A stretch of DNA of 33,093 nt from NCBI RefSeq assembly GCF_900170035.1, contig NZ_LT828540.1, forward strand, positions 758,524 to 791,616, in the 5' to 3' direction. A program made the position numbers and the translations under genes. The notes below the pieces were generated by a model, which saw only the letters and a list, made by a program, of their open reading frames with translations, made no database searches and was not told the DNA's origin. Shown one piece after another: positions 1 through 7,158 of the stretch; the stretch's first letter is position 1; each line of letters starts with the position of its first letter. Source of the stretch: Desulfamplus magnetovallimortis. Its GTDB lineage: Bacteria; Desulfobacterota; Desulfobacteria; Desulfobacterales; Desulfobacteraceae.

Positions 1-2964
1 AAAATTTGAGGCCAGAGTGGATAATTTATAAGCGATTGATTTATCTGTTTTTTCTATTTCATTGATAGCATCATCAATGGATTCAATATCAAGTGCAACA
101 ATTGCCTGTTTTAGGGTATCAACAATTTCCTGTGGCAATTTTTTTAAACCATTTTCTGGATGATTTGATAATGATTCTGCATCATCGGCAAGGTCATGAT
201 GATGCACCCTTAGTATGCTCTCTCCTTGAGTGTGCGAGCTATCTTCATAGAGATATCTTACACCAAGATGGCGGGAGATGGCATCAAAAATATCTTCAGT
301 CAAAAAAGGTTTTCGTATAAAATCATCACATCCAGCGGAGAGTATTTTATGCTTTTGCTCCTCAAAAACACTTGCTGTCAAGGCTATGATAACCACATTT
401 TTGCCATTATCACTTTCTTTGATACGCCGTGACGCTTCATAACCGTCCATAACAGGCATACGAATGTCCATCCATATTAAATGGGGATGCCATGACTCAA
501 ATAGCTCAACCCCCTTAAGGCCGTTTTCCGCAGATCTCACCTGAAACCCTGCATCAAGAAGCAGTTGCAGAAGCAGATTCCGATTTTCTGCATTATCCTC
601 AACCACAAGAATACGAAAATGTTTTTGACCAGGGGCAATTGTTGAGACCCTCAATGTTGAATTCTGCCTGGAGCTACCAAGGGATTCATCAACAGCAACA
701 GGCTGTAAAGGAATGGTAAACCTGAATGTTGAACCTTTGCCAACATCACTTTCAACGGTCAGCTCTCCTTCCATAAGGCGGACATATTCATGGGATATGG
801 AAAGCCCAAGCCCCGTACCCTCGCCTGATTTAATTCCGGTATTTGTCTGTGAAAATTTTTTGAAGAGTTTGGACTTTTCTTCAGGAGCAATCCCCACACC
901 AGTGTCACTCACTTCAAAAGTAATAAACATACTCATTTCTGATTCATTACTGACGCCTGATTTACTTCTGATGTCTGAGTCATTCCATCTTTCAGATTCA
1001 TTCCTTGTTTCCGGTAGATCCCTTTTTTCAGACTCTTCGCTCCATATTTCTGATACATTACTTTTTCCAGATTCACCACTGATTTCCGGAGAAAAACAGA
1101 AAAACTGACCACATACAACCCTTAAAGTCACACTCCCCTCTTTTGTGAATTTAACAGCATTACCGAACAGATTAATGAGAACCTGCTTAATTTTCTGCTG
1201 ATCCCCTTTAAACCACACAGGTATCTCAGGATCTATATCTTTTACAAGTTGAAGTTCTGTGTTAGCAAACCTTGGCTCAATCATTGAGATAACATCATTA
1301 ATAAGCTGATGTAAATCAAAAGTGGAAATTTCAATTTCAAGCCTGCCCGCTTCAATCTTTGACACCTCCAGGATATCATTGATCAAAACCAGCAGATGCA
1401 TGCCACTCTTTAAAATAATACCTGTTCTTTCCTTTTGTTCAGAGGTTGAGTTAGTGTCATTTTTCATTAACTGACTAAAGCCGATAATGGCATTAAGAGG
1501 AGTTCTGAGCTCATGACTCATATTGGCAAGAAAATTACTTTTTGCCATATTGGCAGCATCTGCCGCTTTTTCTGCTTCTTTTCTTATTCTTATCTCCTGT
1601 TCCAGCGCATTATAGGAGGTCTCAAGACGTGAGGTCATAATATTAAATGATTCGGCAAGCTCACCCAGCTCATCCCTGCGGTTTTGCACAAGATCAATCC
1701 TTCGGGAAAGATCTCCTTTGGTTACATCAACTGCCGCATCCCTTACAGATGAAATTGCACGTGCAAGTCGCCTTCCAAAGAAAAATGCCACAATAAGACT
1801 CAATAATATTACCGCTGAATATACCATTAACATTCTTTTTTGAAGTTGGTATATTGGCGCAAGCACATCTTCCACCTGATGACCCATAAAAAGCACCCAG
1901 TCAAGCTTATTAAGCGAATGTTTTGATGCATTTACTGGAAACAGTGATTGATCTTCCCCATTTTTTGAAAGGGATGCGCTGGCATAGATTTTATCCTTTG
2001 CCCCCTCCCTTACTATAGTGAATCCTTCGGGTGAAATGGACGTTTTAAAAAAGGGACGTTCCGAGACATCTTCAAGAAAATTGAAGGGTTTGCTTGAATA
2101 GATCAGTTTTCCGGAAACAGTGGCAACCTTTATATCTGTGTATTGATGCATCCTTGTTATGCTTTTTACTTCACGAAGAATCCAGTGTGAAGATATAACA
2201 GATTTTACTACACCAACAGGTTTATTATCAGGCTCATCCAAACGAACGGCAACTGTCATACCATAGCCCTGAACAGATGCATCATGTTGCACTTCTGAAA
2301 TATAGAGACCATTGGACATGGCCTGCTGCCACCACTGTTCATCTGACTGATCATAATCCTCAACTATATTGGACATGGCCACAACTGCCCCATACCTGTT
2401 TGTAAGAAATATCTCGGAAAAAATACTTTGGCCCCTGTTTCTCTCGTAAAAATAGATAAAGAGTTCCCTTAAAAGCATGGAAACGCTGTTATTTGAAAGC
2501 CTTGCAATAAGAGGAATAATATTGTCAACTGCAAGTTCTCCCTTCTCCTGGGGAGGCAGTGCCAACGTATCCCAGAATAAAACAGGATTAACCCTCCAGA
2601 TCTCCATGAGCCTCGTTATATCGCCGGCACCTGTACCATGCTGTAATGAAGTGGTTGTTTTTCTCCATAAGATATCATTATCACGAATATAGTCATGGGG
2701 TGTTATCATACTGTCAAACCGTCTGTTTGAATCATCAAGATACTCCATGATTTCCGGCCTTAAGGCAATGGTCTGGAGAGACTCCACCTTAAAGGAGAGA
2801 ATATTTACGATCTGATCATGCATCACCTGGGCCATTCGTACCATATTCCGGCCATATGATATCTCAAGGGCATTACTGCTGACATTAATAGAATAGAGAC
2901 CCAACACAGAAAGCAGCAGCAATAAAAAAAACACGAGAATGGAAATTTTATTCCTTATACGCAT
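1..2964 (-). CDS. Membrane hybrid sensor histidine kinase with receiver domain (3' end cut by window)
   Basis: The frame is open for 988 codons to the window edge with no stop, so the C-terminus is missing. It has an N-terminal membrane helix (about residues 6-26), a large extracytoplasmic sensor region (about 30-370, Cache-like by position; inferred), a second helix (377-397), HAMP, a HisKA domain with H-box NMSHELRTPLN (His ~484), an HATPase domain (N-box with NLFGNAVKF ~602, DTGVGI ~686, GEGTGLGLS ~713) and a receiver domain with phospho-acceptor Asp ~833 in WMDIRMPVMDGYEA and RKPF lysine ~884. The tail resembles the short helical end common after receivers in this kinase type. A Ser/Glu/Asn-rich insertion of about 55 residues (about 618-672) sits inside the HATPase domain. 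ATG 2964 is preferred; ATG 2994 is in frame but lies inside a dispersed repeat. Ligand unknown. Confidence 0.93.
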   Translation of the reverse strand, partial: MRIRNKISILVFFLLLLLSVLGLYSINVSSNALEISYGRNMVRMAQVMHDQIVNILSFKVESLQTIALRPEIMEYLDDSNRRFDSMITPHDYIRDNDILWRKTTTSLQHGTGAGDITRLMEIWRVNPVLFWDTLALPPQEKGELAVDNIIPLIARLSNNSVSMLLRELFIYFYERNRGQSIFSEIFLTNRYGAVVAMSNIVEDYDQSDEQWWQQAMSNGLYISEVQHDASVQGYGMTVAVRLDEPDNKPVGVVKSVISSHWILREVKSITRMHQYTDIKVATVSGKLIYSSKPFNFLEDVSERPFFKTSISPEGFTIVREGAKDKIYASASLSKNGEDQSLFPVNASKHSLNKLDWVLFMGHQVEDVLAPIYQLQKRMLMVYSAVILLSLIVAFFFGRRLARAISSVRDAAVDVTKGDLSRRIDLVQNRRDELGELAESFNIMTSRLETSYNALEQEIRIRKEAEKAADAANMAKSNFLANMSHELRTPLNAIIGFSQLMKNDTNSTSEQKERTGIILKSGMHLLVLINDILEVSKIEAGRLEIEISTFDLHQLINDVISMIEPRFANTELQLVKDIDPEIPVWFKGDQQKIKQVLINLFGNAVKFTKEGSVTLRVVCGQFFCFSPEISGESGKSNVSEIWSEESEKRDLPETRNESERWNDSDIRSKSGVSNESEMSMFITFEVSDTGVGIAPEEKSKLFKKFSQTNTGIKSGEGTGLGLSISHEYVRLMEGELTVESDVGKGSTFRFTIPLQPVAVDESLGSSRQNSTLRVSTIAPGQKHFRILVVEDNAENRNLLLQLLLDAGFQVRSAENGLKGVELFESWHPHLIWMDIRMPVMDGYEASRRIKESDNGKNVVIIALTASVFEEQKHKILSAGCDDFIRKPFLTEDIFDAISRHLGVRYLYEDSSHTQGESILRVHHHDLADDAESLSNHPENGLKKLPQEIVDTLKQAIVALDIESIDDAINEIEKTDKSIAYKLSTLASNF

Positions 2965-2970
2965 CTTGAA

Positions 2971-3040
2971 TTTTACCGTGAAAATGACTATCATTTTTAC
3001 ATTTGGGCATGGTTAGTACACAATTAATCATACCTGTTTA
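2971..3040 (-). repeat. Dispersed repeat family F, copy 1 (possible IS end remnant)
   Basis: About 70 bp that match 25477-25543 in inverted orientation, best over the 13-mer ATTTTCACGGTAA and the preceding CCCAAAT-TAAAAATG-TAG stretch, with scattered transitions. It lies directly upstream of the kinase start at 2964 and contains the alternative ATG at 2994. The pattern resembles terminal sequences of IS21-type elements (recollection, not verified), and no transposase is nearby. Confidence 0.6.
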
Positions 3041-3070
3041 TTAGGAAGTCTCAATAACATGCTGATATAT

Positions 3071-3242
3071 TCAAAATCGACACCTATGATCTTGTAAGCC
3101 TTGTCAACACTGTCTGAATCAGGATTCCCAAGATTAACAAGATAAGGCAAGATTATCTATCCTGAGCATCCTATCCATCCTGGTTATCCTGGTTCAGACA
3201 ACTGCAATAACTTCGGAAAAAGCAATAATATGTCGATTTTGA
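3071..3242 (+). repeat. Dispersed repeat family A (172 bp, inverted-repeat ends), full copy 1
   Basis: Starts TCAAAATCGACA and ends TGTCGATTTTGA, a perfect 12-bp terminal inverted repeat. A nested inverted repeat begins GTCTGAATCAGGAT; its right arm here is ATCCTGGTTCAGAC, with one base differing from a perfect complement. The centre is rich in AGGAT/ATCCT words about 9 bp apart. No ORF is present. It lies between the kinase and the lipoprotein gene. The DNA or its transcript could fold into a long hairpin. Function unknown; MITE-like. Confidence 0.85.
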
Positions 3243-3248
3243 GGATAT

Positions 3249-3298
3249 ACATCGGCTTTCATGTTTTGTTGTGATGCGTCAGCAAACATAGGGGTTTA
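3249..3298 (-). repeat. Dispersed repeat family B, partial copy (reverse orientation)
   Basis: On the minus strand this reads ATGTTTGCTGACGCATCACA and then ACATGAAAG, matching the 80-bp tandem units at 23579-23738. It lies just past the stop codon of the lipoprotein gene (3296). Confidence 0.6.
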
Positions 3299-4432
3299 TC
3301 TAAAAAGAATATTACCATTTATAATTTGTGCAGGAAAGATAGGAAAAAGAATATCTTTTTTTCCACTTTTAAGTTCAATGTTTCCAAAAACACCTGAATA
3401 GACAAAACCCTTTTCAAACATACCCTTGAGAGCATCCATGGTCACAGGCTGATCTTCAAGAATCCCTGATAAAATATAGATAAAATCATACCCGTTTGCT
3501 GAGTACTGGGTAAATGGTTTTCCAAACTTTTGATTGTAACGGTTTTTAATCTCGTCAGTAAAATGAAAATTCTTATTATAAATGGCAGGAGCTGTAACAT
3601 AAACATTTTCAGCTTCAGGTATAGAGGTAACAGAGGGCAGTGTCGCTGTTGTGGTGGAGATAATATCACCCTGATATCCGATCTCACGGAGAGCTTTCAG
3701 AATATTTATAATATGCACATCAAAGCCTATGACGCAAACGGCTGAAGTCTCTTTTATAAGCTCCACCTCAGCGGAAAATTTTTTTCCAGATAGAGGAAAC
3801 GGAGCAGGAACTATTTTTGAGCCAAATGCTTTGCATCTCTTTTCCAGATCCCTGAAAACAGATGTGCCATATGCATCATCAAGATAAATGACGCCAAACC
3901 CCTTTGTGGTATGTCCAAGCTGCTCAAAAAGTTCTGCTAGGGGTGGAGCTTCATGCTCAGCAGTAGGCCAGTATCTATATACCCAATCCCCGGTTTTTGT
4001 CAATTCAGGCGCTGTGGCCACAAGTCCCACCATAAGGCGTTTTCTCTTTTCAGCAATGGGGGCAAGTTTTATAGAAAGAGAACTCAATGACGAAACAATC
4101 ACAATGGGATTTTTCTCTTCAAGTGCATCAAATGCACTTTTACCAGGATCCAAGAAGTTGCCTGAAGATGACAAACCATCCGGAGGCGGGGCAGTTGCAT
4201 CCTCAATTACAAGCTCAATTGCTCGTCCATTAATGCCGCCACGCTCATTAATCTCCTCAACAGCCATGATAAGGCCGTCCCTTATCTCTTCTCCAACATA
4301 GGAAGCAGGGCCTGTAAGAACAAGAGCTGCTCCAACACGTACAGGAGAAGCATTCTCTGTACAGGAAATGGTTGAAAGAAACAAAAAAATGGTTATCAAG
4401 AACAAAAGTGACTTTATCAATTTTCTGGCCAT
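3296..4432 (-). CDS. Periplasmic amino-acid-type substrate-binding lipoprotein (Peripla_BP_6/LivK-like)
   Basis: 378-residue extracytoplasmic solute receptor. The N-terminus MARKLIKSLLFLI is a signal peptide with a plausible lipobox ending at Cys24 (STISC), so a membrane lipoprotein is expected. The mature start VRVGAALVLTGPASYVGEE and the following EEINERGGINGR are typical of branched-chain amino-acid binding proteins (type I periplasmic fold). ATG 4432 is chosen because AGGAG sits 8 nt upstream; an in-frame TTG at 4438 is possible. No permease or transport ATPase of the Liv type is adjacent. The upstream neighbour is the ABC-F gene (31 nt gap) and the next gene downstream is a hybrid sensor kinase, so a sensing rather than transport role is conceivable (inference). 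Ligand cannot be told. Confidence 0.88.
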   Translation of the reverse strand: MARKLIKSLLFLITIFLFLSTISCTENASPVRVGAALVLTGPASYVGEEIRDGLIMAVEEINERGGINGRAIELVIEDATAPPPDGLSSSGNFLDPGKSAFDALEEKNPIVIVSSLSSLSIKLAPIAEKRKRLMVGLVATAPELTKTGDWVYRYWPTAEHEAPPLAELFEQLGHTTKGFGVIYLDDAYGTSVFRDLEKRCKAFGSKIVPAPFPLSGKKFSAEVELIKETSAVCVIGFDVHIINILKALREIGYQGDIISTTTATLPSVTSIPEAENVYVTAPAIYNKNFHFTDEIKNRYNQKFGKPFTQYSANGYDFIYILSGILEDQPVTMDALKGMFEKGFVYSGVFGNIELKSGKKDILFPIFPAQIINGNILFR

Positions 4433-4463
4433 ATTCAAAGCTCCTTATGTATATCATTTAGCT

Positions 4464-6383
4464 TCAGGCAGTTTTAAGGTTTTCAAGCTCTTCCCACCTT
4501 TCATAAAGATTATTCACAGTTTCCTGGGCATCATTTAGCATGGAACATACCTTTGCAAGCTCTTCAGGATTATCTGTTACATCTGGTTCCTGGATTCTTG
4601 ATTGGAGATTTTCAAGCTGTGCCTCTGCCTCCATTATTTTTTCTTCCATCTGCTCAAGCTCAAATTTGTGCTTGTAGGAAAATGCCTTGCCCTTTTTGTT
4701 TTTACTGCTACTTCCATTTTTATGTTTAGCAGCTTTAAGAGTGTCAGGATTATCGCTGTTTTTCACACTTTTTGAAGTTGCCTTTTTTGATTCTTTCTGT
4801 CTCTCAAGGCATTGCCTGTAATCGGCAAAAATATAAGCCCCTCCAATACCGTCAAGATAGAGCACAGAAGTGGCAATCCTGTCCAGCAAAAACCTGTCAT
4901 GGGTGACAATGACAACAGCTCCAGGAAACTCAAGAAGACTCTCTTCAAGGACTTCAAGGGAGGGAATATCAAGATCATTTGTTGGCTCATCAAGAAGCAG
5001 AATGTCAGCAGGTTTAAGCATAAGCTCGGCAATAAGTATCCTTGCCTTTTCTCCACCTGAAAGTCGCCTTATGGGCAGAGTTAGCTGATCTGGTGTAAAT
5101 AGAAATTTTTTTGCCCATGATACCACATGAAGGCTTTTGCCCTTGTAAACAACAGCATCTCCTGCCGGGCTTAAGGCATCTTTTAGCGTCATATCGGGGT
5201 CAAGGCGGGATCTGTTCTGGTCAAAAACAGCAATTTTAAGATTTTCAGCACGTTTTACAGTACCTTCATCAGGTTCCACAATATTTTCAAGGATCTGCAT
5301 GAATGTGGTTTTTCCACTGCCGTTTTCCCCCATAAGACCAAGACGCGTGCCTGGAAGCAGCTTTAAAGTTATATTTCTGAAAAGAGTTCTATTACCGGCA
5401 CTATTATTACCGACACTATTAAATATATTTTTATCAGGAGTACTCTCCCCATCGTTAATCCTGTTGGACAAAGCAACACTTTTTCCAACATTATGGCAAA
5501 CAAGAAGCTGCCTTGTTTTTCTGTCAGTTGTATGAAAATCAATGTCAACCGTGCCGGTCTGACGATTACGATGTTTGACTCTTGATAGTTCCAGCCTAAG
5601 TTGCTCTGCCTGATCAATCCGGTATTTGGCCTTGGTTGTACGTGCTTTGGCTCCCTGGTTGAGCCATGCGGTTTCCCGTCTCATCTTATTTGAGAGAATC
5701 TCTTCCTGTTTTAACTGTGCATCAAGAAGAGTTTCTCTCTGCTGCATGAAGTGCTTATAGCCTCCGTTGGCTGCAAGATAACCTTCGGGATAGCACTTTC
5801 CTATCTCCATGATCCTGTGACAGACATTTTCAAGAAAACATCGGTCATGACTTACCACCACAAAGGCAAAATCGCCACCACCAAGAATCTCTTCAAGCCA
5901 CAGAATTCCATTGATATCAAGATGGTTGGTAGGTTCGTCAAGAAGCAACAGATCAGGCTCAAGGCAAAGGGCGCGGGAAATTGCAAGTCGCTTTTTCCAG
6001 CCACCGGACAATGTTTTGCATAGGGCATGTTCGTTTTCAAATCCAGATCTTCCCAGCATTCGCTTTATTCGCCTGAATTTTTCCTGGTCATCAACAGGCT
6101 CATGGGATAGAGCTTCCATAAGTGTCTCTTCAATGCTTTTGTCAGGCTCAAGCTCATCTTCCTGGGGAAGATATACAAGGCGGGTCAACTGCTTCAGATA
6201 TCTCTCTCCGCCATCGGCTGAAGCTCTGTCTGCAACAAGCTTGAGAAGAGTTGACTTTCCGCTGCCATTACTGCCTATCAGGCCAAGTTTCTCTAAAGCT
6301 TTAACATTAAAGGAGAGATCTTCAAAGAGATTATCTTCACCATAGGTTTTATAGAGAGATTTATAACTGAATAAAAGTGTCAT
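4464..6383 (-). CDS. uup: ABC-F family ATPase, Uup type
   Basis: 639 residues with two soluble ABC cassettes and no membrane segments, the ABC-F arrangement of ribosome-associated ATPases. Cassette 1: Walker A GSNGSGKST (37-45), signature LSGGWKKRLA, Walker B LLLLDEPTNHLD. Cassette 2: Walker A GENGSGKTT (about 351-359), signature LSGGEKARIL (about 439), Walker B LLLLDEPTNDLD. A lysine-rich linker leads to a C-terminal coiled coil (about 565-638), the hallmark of Uup, which is linked to DNA-structure or ribosome functions in other bacteria. An Asn/Asp/Ser-rich insertion (about 305-330) interrupts the start of cassette 2. ATG 6383 has no clear Shine-Dalgarno sequence. The lipoprotein gene follows after 31 nt. 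Confidence 0.93.
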   Translation of the reverse strand: MTLLFSYKSLYKTYGEDNLFEDLSFNVKALEKLGLIGSNGSGKSTLLKLVADRASADGGERYLKQLTRLVYLPQEDELEPDKSIEETLMEALSHEPVDDQEKFRRIKRMLGRSGFENEHALCKTLSGGWKKRLAISRALCLEPDLLLLDEPTNHLDINGILWLEEILGGGDFAFVVVSHDRCFLENVCHRIMEIGKCYPEGYLAANGGYKHFMQQRETLLDAQLKQEEILSNKMRRETAWLNQGAKARTTKAKYRIDQAEQLRLELSRVKHRNRQTGTVDIDFHTTDRKTRQLLVCHNVGKSVALSNRINDGESTPDKNIFNSVGNNSAGNRTLFRNITLKLLPGTRLGLMGENGSGKTTFMQILENIVEPDEGTVKRAENLKIAVFDQNRSRLDPDMTLKDALSPAGDAVVYKGKSLHVVSWAKKFLFTPDQLTLPIRRLSGGEKARILIAELMLKPADILLLDEPTNDLDIPSLEVLEESLLEFPGAVVIVTHDRFLLDRIATSVLYLDGIGGAYIFADYRQCLERQKESKKATSKSVKNSDNPDTLKAAKHKNGSSSKNKKGKAFSYKHKFELEQMEEKIMEAEAQLENLQSRIQEPDVTDNPEELAKVCSMLNDAQETVNNLYERWEELENLKTA

Positions 6384-6437
6384 TTTAATTTATTTTTCAA
6401 TTTTTTGTGGTTATATTTTATTGCCCAGTAAACACTC

Positions 6438-6572
6438 ATGAGTAATTGGGTTTAATTAACTTAGGAATGAGTCTTAAATAATTTGCCCATTTCAAAACAA
6501 GCGACCACTTTAAGCCGTACTTTTGAGAGTTCTAATTGGACACCTTATTTCGTACTCATTCCTTACCCAAAC
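6438..6572. repeat. Imperfect inverted repeat of about 135 bp, single copy seen
   Basis: The left arm (6438-6470) contains GAGTAATTGGGTTT and AGGAATGAGT; the right arm (6552-6572) reads ACTCATTCCTTACCCAAACTC, roughly its complement with a gap. Non-coding, upstream of the ABC-F gene. It looks like another MITE-like element, but no second copy lies in the window. Confidence 0.4.
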
Positions 6573-6710
6573 TCCCCCTTGCAAGTCTGTAAAATGTGGC
6601 TGGGGCTAGTTGAATGGACAAGTTATTAAAAATCAATTCCGACATCTGATTTACCATTTTTTCCCAATTTATGCCAGCGTGAATGATTCTGTATCACCAT
6701 ATTGCCAAAC

Positions 6711-6750
6711 AAAAAAAACCCCTTGCAGTAAAGCTTTGCAAAGGGTTTTT
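6711..6750 (-). terminator. Rho-independent terminator after the selenoprotein gene
   Basis: On the minus strand AAAAACCCTTTGCA pairs with TGCAAGGGGTTTTT around a loop of about 9 nt with one mismatch, then the T run continues. On the plus strand the T run is shorter. It ends the transcript that carries the selenoprotein and probably the upstream ABC1-like kinase. Confidence 0.8.
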
Positions 6751-6802
6751 ACTAAACAGCAAACCTTCCATCAAAAAGATAAGGTTTTTGGGTCTGCTTC
6801 AT

Positions 6803-6821
6803 GATCAGCTTACAGCCAATC
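6803..6821 (-). promoter_or_regulatory. SECIS-like hairpin following the second UGA (codon 73)
   Basis: On the minus strand GATTGGCT and AGCTGATC form an 8-bp stem (two G-U pairs) closed by the loop GUA. The stem starts 13 nt after the UGA at 6835-6837 and the loop begins after 21 nt. A G as first loop base and this spacing fit known bacterial SECIS elements. It lies past the stop codon, which a bacterial SECIS near a C-terminal Sec codon would require. Confidence 0.6.
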
Positions 6822-6825
6822 TTTT

Positions 6826-7053
6826 TTACACACGTCAGCTTTTGCCGTTGAATCCTATGGTTACCTCTCCTTCCTTTAGAATCACCGGTACGTTTCTGGC
6901 ACCACCGGAAATTTCAAGCATGGTATCAAGATTGGAAGGCTCCATTATGACATCAAAATAACTGAATTCGATATTCTGTTTTGTGAATGCTTCACGAGCA
7001 GCCGTTGTGTGGGGTCAGCTACTTTTGCCGAAAATCTTGTTCTTGCTTTCCAT
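6826..7053 (-). CDS. Uxx-star-like glutaredoxin-type selenoprotein with two in-frame UGA (Sec) codons
   Basis: 75-residue protein read through TGA at codon 13 (7015-7017) and codon 73 (6835-6837), stopping at TAA 6826-6828. The start is firm: AAAGGAGAG lies just upstream of ATG 7053. N-terminus: MESKNKIFGKSSUPHTTAAR, where U sits in the position of the first redox Cys of a thioredoxin/glutaredoxin fold. The middle has IEFSYFDV and the cis-Pro-type NVPVILKEGEVTIGF; the end is GKSURV-stop, i.e. U-x-x-stop. This fits what I recall as the Uxx-star family of glutaredoxin-like (seleno)proteins. SECIS-like hairpins follow each UGA (6983-6995 and 6803-6821) and a strong terminator follows the gene. 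It lies 105 nt behind the ABC1-like kinase on the same strand. Likely role: thiol/selenol redox chemistry; substrate unknown. The alternative, a Cys-protein gene decayed to two stops, is unlikely given the intact frame and signals. Confidence 0.85.
6983..6995 (-). promoter_or_regulatory. SECIS-like hairpin following the first UGA (codon 13)
   Basis: On the minus strand GTGAA-GCA-TTCAC is a perfect 5-bp stem with a 3-nt loop whose first base is G, beginning 19 nt after the UGA at 7015-7017. It lies inside the coding sequence, as bacterial SECIS elements do. The stem is short, so a larger alternative fold cannot be excluded. Confidence 0.5.
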
Positions 7054-7158
7054 TTGCACTCTCCTTTTTTAAATGTTCAAAGTGTCAGAATTGCCATCTT
7101 CCGAGTGAGTTACTTGAAAATGGCACAATCTGATTTCATACAGGGTTCACAAGCCTTA

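Larger units (their letters stand above)
6384..6825. other. Non-coding gap between the ABC-F gene and the selenoprotein gene
   Basis: It holds an imperfect inverted repeat (6438-6572), a strong hairpin terminator (6711-6750) and a SECIS-like hairpin (6803-6821). No ORF here looks like a gene. The ABC-F promoter should lie in the part nearest 6383, but no convincing -35/-10 pair is visible. Confidence 0.6.

Noticed and set aside
713-1108. Plus-strand open frame rich in Ser/Leu/Asp repeats opposite the kinase
   Set aside because: It is the antisense reading of the kinase insertion; the minus-strand frame continues through it with all kinase motifs on both sides.
3071-3242. CRISPR array, because of regularly spaced AGGAT words
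   Set aside because: The words are about 9 bp apart within a 172-bp palindromic unit; there are no uniform 25-40 bp repeats or unique spacers and no cas genes.
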